64,000 bases of DNA from Ampelomyces quisqualis (taxonomy: Eukaryota; Ascomycota; Dothideomycetes; Pleosporales; Phaeosphaeriaceae), in assembly GCA_018398575.1 (NCBI GenBank), contig JAGTXZ010000006.1, positions 496,001-560,000 of the forward strand. The letters are read 5' to 3'. Position 1 is the first letter of the stretch; each line of letters starts with the position of its first letter. Shown one piece after another: positions 1-10,361 of the stretch. Under the pieces are notes generated by a model. That model saw only the letters and a list, made by a program, of their open reading frames with translations, did not search any database and was not told the DNA's origin. A program made the translations under genes and the position numbers.

Positions 1-511
1 TTGCTCGATATTCACGTTGTACAGCGATGGATGTACAACTAAGCTGAAGTCTGCCAGGACAACGCTGGCACTTTCAAGACGTGTCAGGCACAAGAGCACT
101 CGGACGGACAATCGAATTGTGATCTCTCGAATTTGCTCTCTACCCTGCGCATAATTGCGCACCTGACTGCAGGAGGGGAGATAGAGGAAGCCCGACAAGA
201 TGCATACTACACATAGTGCATTCGCTAACTCGCTTTCCGTCGGCTGTTCGAGCTGCATACTTAATCCTGCGTGGAGAGACGCCTCGAAAGTCTGAGCGGG
301 CTACCCTCGCGCAGTGTCTCTACCAAGTGCTCAAGACGATTGTTCCCTCAGATATCATCCGGTAGGATCCCAAGCGGTATTACGAAGGCACCCGTCTCCT
401 CTTTAGCCTCATCTATGGGAAAGCAAATAACATCAATCTCTCTACAACCAAGATAACCGCCAACTTGCCGTAGGTGAACATGAAGTACACAATCTACGTA
501 TTTCAAATGCC
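1..511. other. Intergenic, no gene recognised
   Basis: Short frames occur on both strands, but none has a recognisable motif, a convincing start or a splice partner. I see no tRNA, repeat or transposon end. This stretch may hold the 5' flank of the frame that starts at 512. Confidence 0.5.
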
Positions 512-988
512 ATGGAACCTGTGATGTCGAATCGCGTCAAGAGAAACGCGGGTCTACGCGACGTGGGCTTCCATAAAGCTTTTGAACAAGGTGGTCTCTT
601 CACATGGACAAACGACACACCTACTGCGAAGCATACCAGGATGGACTTTACTTGGCACCGCATCACGATTTTATCGGGCAGCACGAAGAAGCAAGTGGTG
701 GGTTTCAAACTCCCCGAGAGCGACGATGTCAAAGACTACCTGGTAGCACACGAATCCTACGGAAATTTCTTGGAGATGGTAGGTTGTGGCAGAGACGTCT
801 TTCGTCGACGAATGAACGCCGAGAAAGTGTTGCGAATCTTGCAGCAATTCGACGATCAGCGCATCCAAGCACATAAAATGAGGCTAGAAGGACTGAGACA
901 ACGCACAAGCCATTGCATCTACAAAACACAACCGACTGATCTCGAGCGTGAAGTCAACACGTTGAAAAACAGGCGTCTGCGCTTGTAA
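512..988 (+). CDS. Hypothetical protein, 158 aa
   Basis: An uninterrupted ATG-to-stop frame of 158 codons. I do not recognise the family. The middle part has a mixed hydrophobic and charged composition that looks like real protein (around residues 40-110). The C-terminal third is rich in Arg, Lys, Glu and Gln and could be helical. There is no signal peptide or membrane segment. A start at the fifth codon (MSNR) is equally possible. It sits alone in a gene-poor 2.6 kb stretch with no recognisable neighbours. It may be an exon of a larger decayed gene rather than a complete one. Confidence 0.35.
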   Translation: MEPVMSNRVKRNAGLRDVGFHKAFEQGGLFTWTNDTPTAKHTRMDFTWHRITILSGSTKKQVVGFKLPESDDVKDYLVAHESYGNFLEMVGCGRDVFRRRMNAEKVLRILQQFDDQRIQAHKMRLEGLRQRTSHCIYKTQPTDLEREVNTLKNRRLRL

Positions 989-1414
989 AAAAACTGGAAC
1001 CTCATCTGCGCCTTTTCATCGCTTCGGCCAATGCCAACCGTACAACATCCGATCCGCTGATATAGATAACAGGTGATGCCACTTTCAAAGTCCCTATGAT
1101 TTCAGACTCTAGAGTATACTCTGGTCCGACCTTTGAGATACCACGCGAGTGTCTGTGTCATATCAGCAGCGAGGTAATAGAACATCCCATAATAACCACA
1201 AAAGAATTCACCTATGAGCGCAGGAACGTTAAGCAATAATAAGATCCACACATGCTTAGACCCGCACAGACTCATAGGTCATCAGGTTCTAAACCAACGA
1301 GACCTCGCCACTCACCAACCTCGTTCTGGAGAGCCTCAAACCATGTCCGGATATGCAGAACAAAGAAAAGACCTTGACTTTCATCAGGGCCTCCGATATC
1401 ACATCCTGCCGTAG
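989..1414. other. Intergenic, no gene recognised
   Basis: Only short, unconvincing frames are present. No repeat, RNA gene or promoter element stands out. Confidence 0.45.
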
Positions 1415-1894
1415 GAATCTCCCGGGGGTATCAGATCCTGTCAAGGTATTTCTCAAGTCTCCGCTCAATACATAGTCACTTTTGTCAGGGCTCTAAGACT
1501 TAGCATTACGTCATACAAAGGGTCGCTGTGCACACTTCGAATTGCAGGCAAAACGCGCCCTTGGCAAGACACGATTTACTCTGCCATCACCACCGATCAT
1601 CCAATTCTCACCACTCCCATCAAAATCGCCTCCAACCCCGTAGATGAGCCCCGCAATTTCCTGACTAGGCTGTATTGGACCGGTGATAACTACTACACAA
1701 GTACGACTCTCGATAAACCGTGGGAACCGCTGTACAATCTCTTCAGTCGCGATGATTGCGTCAGTAGCCTAATTCAAGATGATTGTATCAACAAAGATGG
1801 AGACCGCAAAGACGAAGAGGAGTCAGAATACCAAGAATACTCCCGGCTTCAGTCCATGTCCTCTGCGTCTAGTCGAGACGCTCTCTGCTTTTGA
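1415..1894 (+). pseudogene. Coding-like open frame without a start codon
   Basis: The frame is open from just after a TAG at 1412 to a TGA near 1892, and it lacks a usable start near its head. Its translation from about 1520 onward reads like ordinary protein: aromatic and aliphatic residues are spaced as in a folded domain (for example RPWQDTIYSAITTDHPIL, and later LTRLYWTGDNYYT), followed by an acidic segment. I could not join it with confidence to an upstream exon. It is either an internal or terminal exon of a gene I could not complete, or a remnant. No family is recognised. Confidence 0.3.
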
Positions 1895-2667
1895 AGTTGG
1901 TCCTAGGACGATCAGGCCCTTCTACTGCCCAACGCATCCGAGTCTTAACTCGTCTGGATGTCTTGAAACAAATCTTTGATACTCTTATTAACAAAATGTT
2001 AGCCTAATACGTTCGGACTCACATAGGTCTGGTAACATTTGGTAGTAAGGCATCTGTGTCACACAGCATCACTGATGCTACGATTCCTATACCCGCCGAC
2101 ATTCTTGAGCGCTAGAATTGTTCCATGAATCCGTAATATTTCCATCACGAAATAGGAGGGATCACGCTTGTTCTGATCTCACGCCTAGGTATTGCACTTG
2201 CACATGACCAACTTCAACCATACTCCAAAAGAATACCCAAAAACGAAGCTGCGCATCATCTGCATATTTGGAAGGTTTTGACATCGAATCGAAGCAGAGG
2301 GTGCTTGACACTACATTGCGGTTGCAGCCTCAAAGTATTATTCTGGACTCATCCTGCCTTGGCCAGCAGACCAACAACAATCTCAAGACATTAATGTATC
2401 TTTATGGGTGGCTACACTTCCGAACCGAAGTCACTTGATATCTTAGGCGTGGACTTCACCAATCGCAAAATGTCGCCAAGCGTCGTGACAAGAGCAATTA
2501 TTTAATAACAGAGGACGCTGAATGAAATATCGACAAACAACATCTCAATTTTTCAAGGACAAACAAGTTCTGAAAAGTTAATGATATAGGCTTTTGATTC
2601 TAGACAGTTCCTTGGCAGATAAAGTATCTCCAAGCGAGTTAGGTCAAACACGCTACATGCACCACAT
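1895..2667. other. Intergenic, no gene recognised
   Basis: This stretch is moderately AT-rich, with many stops in all frames. It contains the 3' flank of the minus-strand gene that ends at 2668. I see no transposon or RNA gene. Confidence 0.45.
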
Positions 2668-4344
2668 CTACCTCGACCGCAAGACCTGGCGCATGAATGG
2701 TGTCGGCGTAGCCAGCAAATCTTCCTCCTCTTCCCCTTCAGTCTGCTGCGGCGGGCTCGGCGTGAATCCACGAATCGCCTTCAGCAAATCCATCTGGTCC
2801 TTGCTGAAAACCATGCCGCTCCGACGCCCCGCACCTGACGTAAAACTGGCAACACGTGACATGATATTCGGCGACATGGAAGGTTGAAAAAGCTTTCCCG
2901 TTGCGGGGTCTGAGAGCTGCATCAGTGGCGTTGGAGGACTGTCCAGTGCGGCGAAGACATCTTCGTATTTCCAAGATAGTACTTCAGAGCGCTGGCGCCT
3001 ATGGTTGGAAACGTTGACTTTCTGGTCCAACTCCACAGCAAGCTTTTCTCCTGTGTCGTGAGACAAAGAGCGTGGCCGATTGCTGGCTGTGGGAACTTGA
3101 AGATAGTCCCTGGTGTGTTTCTCTTGGGGACTGAAATGCTCATTTCTCGCCGTGGGTGGTGAGATCGATGATAACTGGGTTTGCTGGAGTATGGTAATAG
3201 TCTGCGCCAGCTTGGTATTGGATTCTTGTAGCTCATCTATCTCGTGAAGCAGGGAAGCTACTTGGGCGCGCAGATGTTGGTTTTCCGCCATCAGCTGCAT
3301 TACGTGATAACGTGCTCGCTCAGTGTCGGGGGGTCCCGAGGCATACACGCCTGGTACCTCGGGCGGTGATGATGGCGGTGTCAGGAGGTCAAGAGCAGGA
3401 GCATGTGTATGAAAACCATAGCGCCAAAACGGCACACAGCGCTTCTGTTGTACTACCTCAAAGAGGTAGTTTAGCTTGATGCCGTCTGTCACTGCCGCAG
3501 GAAGCTGCTCCGATGTAGCAGCTGTGACGAGTGGCGCGCCGGTACGCATATTGGTAATGCGTGGCCGGATCACCAAGTCCAGGTAGTCATGAAGGCGCTT
3601 GATAAGAATCGTGTGCCAGCTATCATAAATGGAGCCCTCTGTAGGCTTCAATCGGCTAGCGAGACGAGCGAATTCATGTAGCTTGAACTGTATACTCTCC
3701 AAAATTTCGATCTCAGGCTGCTGATTTGCGCTGGCAGTGTGGGTCATTGTAGCAATTTGAGAGAATGCCATAGTATGGGGATCTGCGAAGTGCTTGAGCA
3801 ATCCGTGTACGGTGCTGCGCTGTAGCTGCATTCGATCACAAACAGAGTCCAGAACAACTAGGTCGAAGCCGTAGCTAGTGTCCATGATCATGGAGGACTC
3901 CGAGAGGAATGAACCGATTGCGATCCAACCACGCATATCAACAGTATCGATCTTGCTGAACCAACGCTCAGGAACTTCTGGAAATTCAACAATGTCGTGA
4001 TAAAGCATCCACACGATGAAGTCTGAAACCTGACATGCGTTGAGCGAGTCAACAAAAGCCTTCGCTAGCTTTGAGATCTGCGGTAGTGATGACTTGGCAC
4101 GGGGAGAACGGGGTGGAGGTGCCAACATGTCGAACTCGGGACCACGCTTGTGGTGTTTGCTGAACAGACGTCGTAATCCACCGGACGTACGCTTGCGAAT
4201 TGATTTTGAGGTTGACAATGCTGCGGAGAGTGGCGTTGAAGACCGTGATTCAATCGAAGTAGCTGTGGAAGGGGAACGCGACGGGTTGAATGTGGATATG
4301 TTGGATTTTTTGCGCTCGATGGTGAGCTTGTGGGCTTGCAACAT
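2668..4344 (-). CDS. Uncharacterised coiled-coil protein, 558 aa
   Basis: A single-exon gene with no domain I can name. Residues 1-70 are Ser/Thr/Lys/Arg-rich and look disordered. Residues about 85-320 form a folded, helix-rich region with Trp-containing motifs (DFIVWMLYHDIVEFP near residue 107; a second region near LHDYLDLVIRPRI). A short segment (about 345-395) has heptad-like Leu spacing (AENQHLRAQVASLLHEIDEL) typical of a coiled coil. The C-terminal 150 residues are low-complexity and include PPTPL and an EGEEEED acidic patch. There is no signal peptide or membrane span. The head-to-tail neighbour is the mitochondrial carrier, whose stop lies 301 bp upstream of this start. It looks like a conserved fungal orphan, so I assign no function. 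Confidence 0.75.
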   Translation of the reverse strand: MLQAHKLTIERKKSNISTFNPSRSPSTATSIESRSSTPLSAALSTSKSIRKRTSGGLRRLFSKHHKRGPEFDMLAPPPRSPRAKSSLPQISKLAKAFVDSLNACQVSDFIVWMLYHDIVEFPEVPERWFSKIDTVDMRGWIAIGSFLSESSMIMDTSYGFDLVVLDSVCDRMQLQRSTVHGLLKHFADPHTMAFSQIATMTHTASANQQPEIEILESIQFKLHEFARLASRLKPTEGSIYDSWHTILIKRLHDYLDLVIRPRITNMRTGAPLVTAATSEQLPAAVTDGIKLNYLFEVVQQKRCVPFWRYGFHTHAPALDLLTPPSSPPEVPGVYASGPPDTERARYHVMQLMAENQHLRAQVASLLHEIDELQESNTKLAQTITILQQTQLSSISPPTARNEHFSPQEKHTRDYLQVPTASNRPRSLSHDTGEKLAVELDQKVNVSNHRRQRSEVLSWKYEDVFAALDSPPTPLMQLSDPATGKLFQPSMSPNIMSRVASFTSGAGRRSGMVFSKDQMDLLKAIRGFTPSPPQQTEGEEEEDLLATPTPFMRQVLRSR

Positions 4345-4645
4345 GGTGTGCTGCAGATGTTTAGATCTGACATTCCCAAAGTTGAGGTTGTTGCTAGCTG
4401 TGGTCGCTGTTGGGTGCAGCGGTAAGAATGCAAGGAGCCTCTTTATTGATTGGAGAACAATTGTTACATTGACAATTTGTCGCTGGTAGGCAAACGCGAT
4501 AAAACGAGGTTATCCCCGTGCAAGCAATTGTGTGATGTTTACGTCACCATGGTGAATACATGTAGCAACACCATATTCACACGGAAGAACAGGCGCGAGT
4601 GAACTGTTATACTTGTCCGTTATGGACTTAGATGGCAGTGACCTA

Positions 4646-5747
4646 TTAGCCTTCGTCATGAGCTAAGTGTTCATCATCGTTGAAGACCTTTGGAAGATAC
4701 AGTTTTGTGTTCTCATAGACAACGAATGTGACGATCGTGGTTGGGATCACACGTAATGTGTTTGGAATGACTCTGTATCTTCGTTAGCAAATCGTGCTCG
4801 GCCGGCGCGGAAAAGAAGTAGGTGTACTTGCCCTTTATAGAACGCCAATAGCCCCTCGTTCTTGTAAGTCTTGCTCAATACGTCACGCAGGCCGTTGTAT
4901 TGCTGTGCAGCATTATATTGCTGCATGCGTGCCCGTATAGGCTGGTATGGATACGTGATGGCACCGGCCAACAGTTTACTGCCACCACTCATGTAGACAT
5001 ACTCCCAATTACTCAGGCGATCTTGACCGCCCACTTGAGAGCCTCTGCGTTTCTTCATATTCTCGTATATACTGAACTGCACCGCGCCATGCAAAACGCC
5101 GAGCGAGGAAGGAACGAAGCCCGCCCATAGGCCTTTGAGGCCGCGTGTCTCATAGACGTGCCGGATACCAAATGACATGGTTTTGTATGCTGAAGGATGG
5201 TTTGCACCGCGTTCGAGCATGCGTGTCTTGACTACCCAGATGGGGTTTGTGCAAGCACCAGTGAGGAGACCTAGTGCAAGCACGCTCAGCAATCACTTCT
5301 CCATGGCGACATGGTGAATGTACAACACATACCGGCGATGATGCTCGCAGAAAAGAACTCGGCGCTCCCCAAATGCTCGCCCTTCTGCCTCCTGCTTTGA
5401 AAGAGCTCTTTCAGATTCCCATAGAAGAGGAAGTAGAGGCCCCATCCCAGACTATTGCCCAGCAGATTAGGCCATAACCCTCTGTAGAGCGCCTTTACAC
5501 CTCCCTCATCTCGGACGACATTGCGCAAAATCCGGAAAGAGTCCCCAGGCCTTGACCTAGTCTGGGTGTTGAGCTGCAGCCGATTCTTGAGCAGATCAAG
5601 CGGATGTGCAGCAAGACAAGAGACGACCCCGGCGCTGAAGCCGGCGACACTTTCTATCACCGAGGCAGACAGTGTGCTCTTGGGAACATTGCGACGTGGC
5701 GTTTCTTTGCCGTCCTGTTGTTCTACGGGCGGGAACGCGCGGGGCAT
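4646..5747 (-). CDS. FLX1: Mitochondrial FAD/folate carrier (Flx1/SLC25A32 type)
   Basis: Spliced exons 5747-5333, 5270-4832 and 4772-4646 give 326 aa. It belongs to the inner-membrane solute carriers (SLC25), which have three repeats of two helices each. Repeat signatures are HPLDLLKNRL (about residue 48), NPIWVVKTRM (about 147) and YPYQPIRARM (about 245). The Trp in PIW of repeat two is typical of the FAD/folate carriers Flx1 and SLC25A32, which move flavin cofactor across the mitochondrial inner membrane. Intron 1 (5332-5271) is GT-AG. Intron 2 (4831-4773) has a GCAAGT donor. Without it the frame runs into a nonsense tail; with it the expected end of repeat three (IPNTLRVIPTTIVTF, then a VYENTKLYLP-type helix) is restored. 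The length fits the family (about 310-330 aa). Substrate choice is inferred from the motif. Confidence 0.93.
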
Positions 5748-6292
5748 TGCGGATCGAGAGGGCCCCTACTCGCGTGCGCATGCTGCAAAATTGGATGCTG
5801 TGTCTGAAGACTACCAATCGAGGTGCTTGAAGACGTCTTTACTCGTTATATCATCGCTGCATTGCAGGGAAAACTAGGCGCATGGTGAATTGCGAGATCA
5901 AAATCCTCACGTGCAAGGACCTGACACCTAGAGGGGAGCTTGGACGTAAAACCACCGGTACCGGTAACGTTCGGCATGTCCTTTCCGGCTTCGGATGCTG
6001 CACGACACCCTCGCCAGCTACGACGTGCCACCAAGACAGGCACAGGCACGTTGTAGCTGATGGAGAGGGTAGAGTTCTCTTTACGTTCAATTCATATTCA
6101 TACCACCCAACCTCAAAGCTTCAAGTCATGCGCCCGCACCATGACTGTTCTGTTAACAAGATGTCGCTCCGACAAAACTGCACGTATATGTCCAACGATG
6201 TTTCGTGACGAGCCACGATTCATTCAAGTCCATGATGCAGCTGGAGTTGAGCTCATATTTCATTGTGCTGAGTACCTTTTCGCCGCCTCATC
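5748..6292. promoter_or_regulatory. Upstream region of the FLX1-type carrier; 3' flank of the amine oxidase
   Basis: Both neighbouring genes are on the minus strand, so these 545 bp should hold the carrier promoter and the amine oxidase 3' UTR. I see no clear TATA box, RNA gene or additional exon. Confidence 0.4.
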
Positions 6293-8546
6293 TCATATAC
6301 CCGCGCCAAATTTGTCTCCGGAACAACGTGTCGCTGAGTCCTCCATCTTTTCTCCAAATGCAAGCCTGCTGAGACTATCTACAAGCGTACTTCCTTGCTT
6401 GATACCGCTCGGTACGCTGCAATAGCTAGGCGGCACATCGAGGCATGGATTTCGCGTGAAGAAGTTTCGTGGTCTGAGGAGCAAGGTCATGGGTTCTGCA
6501 GGCATTACCGGAAAGTCTTCCGGCGACGGGAAGTGTGTAATGCCAAAGGTGTGCCATAGAACGACGTCTGTGTTAACCAGATTAGCTGTCGGGTTCGCCT
6601 CAATCCATGCCGGTATACCCTGCGAAGGCTCGCCGGAGGTTTGAGGGACGTGACGGCCAGCTGGATGGAGCTGCTCGTCGTCATCTGTGCACTTATCAGT
6701 ACATGTTATCTCCTAGATGATTTGATTGTCTGCTCACACTTTGTGACGTGGACGGCATGTCTTGCAAACCCTGCCCTCTTCCACACCAACCCGCCCGGCC
6801 TGGGGAGCAAATCAGGCACTTCTCTGCTCACCAGTTTATACGAAACGGGCTTCTTGCTGTACGGGTTGATGTTGTTCTCGTTACACATCTCCCAAGTCCG
6901 GCTTGTTCCTCCATTGTAGTCTGTAGCCGCTTCTTCAGGAGTGCTTAGCTTGATCTTCTTTGCGTAGAAGGCGTTGCCGTATTTGTTCTCTGCATTGCCC
7001 AACTCGCCCTCGCCACGCACTGCATCTACCATGTAGACGGTGTTGTTTGGTCCATCAATGTGAGGGTCGATGCGCATGCAGAAAAGGTGTTGATGGTTGT
7101 GCGCGTTCACGCCGGGGTAGACTTCCGTGCCCCAACCGTGGAGATCCTCTCCTGGATTCATTGGGTATGTGTTCAAGATGCCAGTCAGCTTGATCTCGAG
7201 TTGGATCGTGCCGTCTAGGTGGAAGATCCAGTAAACGCAGTATTCGTAATTCGCCGCCGTGAAAACGTGCGAGATGATGAGTTTGCGAGCACGAGTCACG
7301 GTAACGCTATCGTCGCGGAAATCGGTGTGCTTGAAGAGGATACCGGCATCTTCTTCGTGGATGCAAATCGCATTCTTGATGGTGGTAGCAGCACCGGCTC
7401 GATTGACAAATGCTGCGTCCATGTAGTGAACCGCACCTTTACAATCACAGCCTAGACTTAGAGAGTTGGTCATGTAACCGCCACCATATTCACCCAAGTC
7501 AAAAGCATGCTTGCGCTGATGCGGATGCTCTGGGTTTCCGTATGGCACAACCATTTCGGCGAGCGACAGCCGCCAGAAGGTGTCACGCTCTGTTCCTTTG
7601 TCTTTGTCATTGAAGGTGATGTTGGAGAGGACCACGCCTTCCCGATAGTTGAAGCCGACATGGAACTTCCAGTTAGCCCAACTGATATACCTTCCGTCTA
7701 TTTTGAACGAAACGCCTTCTGGCTGGGTTATGTTAATAGGCTTCAGATCGTTCCTGAAACCACCTTCTGTCTCGATGGCTGCCGCGTGATAGTTATTTGG
7801 TGGTGCTTTATTGAGCGGTCGTCGTACTAGGGGAACATCGATATGGACAACCTCCCGGGTGTCAGAGTTGTATATGGGGCAGAAGTCGAGTGGATAACTG
7901 TATTGGCTATCGTCCACATGTGGCCGGTAGTACATCAGGGCTTGCTGTAGGCGAACTTTGTTGCCGAAGCGCTCGTCAAAGCCAATAGTCCATGCTACAT
8001 GTCCTTAGTGGCGTCCTTCATGTTCCATTGGGTTGCACTCACGATCACAGTAGACTTTGTGCATGTCTTCTGGCGGAATACCAATCATGCCACATTGCTT
8101 GATCACGTTTGGATCTTTTCTGAGAATGGACTCGACGATTTGAAGATCTTCCATGGTGATCTGTAGACATCAGCAGAATGCGCAACCTCTCATTAAAACA
8201 TACAGCATACCAAGGGCTGAACGCCGTCTTTCTGCTCCCAGCTGGTGACTTTGCTAGCCTTTAGATCGACCAAGCTCTCGAACAATTTACTTCCTCTTCC
8301 GATGCAGACTACATCTGCAACACGGGTGGGTCGCGGTGTATGTACCGGATCTTTGATCCAACTGAGCATTTCCGCCTTGCGCGGTTCCCACAATGTGACA
8401 GCATTGAAGTGAACATCAATGTGCTCCTTCTGTACGAGCGCGACAGCTTGTTCAATTTCCAGCTCGCTCAGAGGGTCAAATGGATGAGGGGGCGCAACTT
8501 TCCCCGTTAGATGAGATGATGCTTGCTTCAGCCGATCGAGAGCCAT
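6293..8546 (-). CDS. Copper-containing primary amine oxidase
   Basis: Exons 8546-8211, 8160-8043, 7994-6738 and 6684-6293 give 700 aa, the usual length of fungal enzymes. It oxidises primary amines to aldehyde, ammonia and H2O2. The topaquinone motif NYEY lies near residues 400-403 (the modified Tyr about 401), and the catalytic-base motif FDLGEY has its Asp near 317. The copper ligands HQH are near 452-454, and the third His is in the THFPSPEDFPVMP motif. The three introns are GT-AG, 48-53 bp. An apparent in-frame stop before the third exon falls inside intron 2 (8042-7995); splicing restores YCDPWTIG. The chosen start has a GCCATGG context, although the frame is open further upstream. The C-terminus (GAGI) is not a peroxisomal PTS1, so a cytosolic site is possible. 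The gene is divergent with the V-ATPase subunit f gene. Confidence 0.96.
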
Positions 8547-9598
8547 GGCGTCGAGTCGTTCAAATCCAGAACTGTCACGACGAGGAAACGAGCCAACTGC
8601 GAGAGCGGCACGATATGGGCCGAATATCGCCTTCGTGATGGGAGTACGCGGTCCAATAGACTGTTGAACGTTGACGCTGTTATCGCTGTAAATGAGGGAA
8701 AGCTGCACCCTTTCCGGCTAGTGCTCCCCCATCTCGGTTGCGGGATCTCTGGGCATCAGGCAAATGCACTACATGTTGTTTATCTGCTGTTTGGGAACGC
8801 TGAGCCATTTCTGACTCGCATGTTGACCAGTGCGAGCATTGACGCAGCCATGTCATGTCTCGATGTTTACGCCTTGGCCCAAAAGATGGTAATTGTGAGT
8901 TACCAAATCTGGGTATTATAAGGAGACCACTTTGATTGAGCCCTAGCCTCAACTTGCCTTTCTATATCTGTCGATGAACATCGATGCTCTGGGACTTGAC
9001 TCGAGCAATCTTGTCCTAGTCAACGACGTGCGAATGCCGTGCGGGAGGGGTTGCGAATGAACCCAAGCCCAGACCATGGTTTAGACACTTCCAACATGTC
9101 CTGCTCACATATTTGTAAAGCGCACACTCGCGTTGATGTTCGTCGAGGTGCTGGTCTGAAGCATACTGGGATGACTGCCCGAAGGTTTGGCAATACTCGG
9201 CGTGCCCAACACCATGTTGGAAGGCTGGCTCGGGTTTACAGCGACCAGAATCACGGCACGTGGCACAGGAAGGAACAAACACGTTCCTTGTGTCATTGAA
9301 TTGGTTATGTTGATGAAGTCAGACTCGATCTCCACACGGCGGTGGTTGTGCTTCAAAGTGCTTGCCTGCTTGCGTCACTAGCGGGCACGGACTCCTTCGT
9401 AGCATCGCATGGCAGCCAGCTTCAGCACTGCCGCCACCAGCCATCTGCCCAGTGCCATCCGCCATCCTCGCAGTCTGTCCCGATCGCACACCCTACCCGA
9501 AGCTCCCGAGCACTTTCACTGCAGTACATACGATCGAGGCGCCTCATCCCACAACCTGATCCGCCCCCAAGCGCTGCTGAGGCTCAAAGTCGCCCATC
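8547..9598. promoter_or_regulatory. Bidirectional promoter, amine oxidase / V-ATPase f
   Basis: About 1.05 kb lies between two divergent starts. Small frames are present but none is convincing. An ATTGG (inverted CCAAT) occurs near 9299. I see no TATA box or nitrogen-regulatory cluster that I would defend. Confidence 0.4.
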
Positions 9599-10077
9599 AT
9601 GGTGAAGCCCGTAGTGTCCGCGATGAATGCGTGGTCATGGTATGTAGATTGAAGCTGTTCGCCCAGAGTGCCTATCATCTAATATGTCGATAGCATTGTC
9701 ATGTCCGTGTTCGCCATAGTCATTCTCTCCGTCATTGGCTCGTTATTCAAGGTGCGCACCTGCTCCGCCGCTGTATTAGAGCACCAACAAGATCGTGCTT
9801 GGAAACCCAAGAATACGAGAGTCGCCAGGGATCATCGACTGACATCTCAGCAGGGAGAAAGCAACCTGGTGATGGGCTCAGAGGAGGACCCGAAGGATGG
9901 TAGCGCCGTCGCCGGCGCTGTCTTCGGAGCGGTTTTCATCTACATTGTACGACATTCCCGCGACATGCGGCATTCTGATGATTACTAACGCGGCCCCAGG
10001 GCTTCTTTGTCTTCTGCGGTTTCCAAGCCTTTCTACACTTCCGCGAGAGCCGCCGCGGCGCGATAAGTCTGTCATGA
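9599..10077 (+). CDS. V-ATPase V0 subunit f (RNase kappa / YPR170W-B family)
   Basis: Four small exons (9599-9639, 9694-9751, 9851-9946, 10000-10077) encode about 90 aa. The family is a two-helix membrane protein of the V0 sector (yeast YPR170W-B, animal RNASEK). The first helix reads VFAIVILSVIGSLF. A loop with the hallmark EDPKDG then AVAG follows, then the second helix with FFVFCGFQ and a basic tail (HFRESRRG). Yeast has the same order and nearly the same length (85 aa). Introns are 54, 99 and 53 bp. The acceptor of intron 2 is a tandem CAGCAG, so one Gln near residue 34 may be present or absent. Exon phases fit (1, 0, 0). No single frame shows the whole gene, so it is easily missed. Confidence 0.9.
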
Positions 10078-10361
10078 GCACAATAGCTCGCACAGAGTCG
10101 CATTGTATACAACAAGATGTGCGGCGGCAGAGAAAGATGCCTAAGCAATGTCGCGTAAGATCGTATATAGGAGGTGGAAAATGATGGGTGCGAAGGTTGA
10201 GAAGACCAGCATTCATAAGAGACCTGAGCATATGACGTTCAGGGGGTGGGCTTGAATACATAACATTTATCGCAATATACGCTGGTCGCATGGACTTGGT
10301 GTTGCAAACGATATGGCGAAGTAACATCTACATGGTCACCCCGCTGCCCAGACTTTAACCA

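Noticed and set aside
7995..8042. Apparent nonsense codon in the amine oxidase, suggesting a pseudogene
   Set aside because: The stop lies inside a clean GT-AG intron of 48 bp. Splicing restores the conserved YCDPWTIG.
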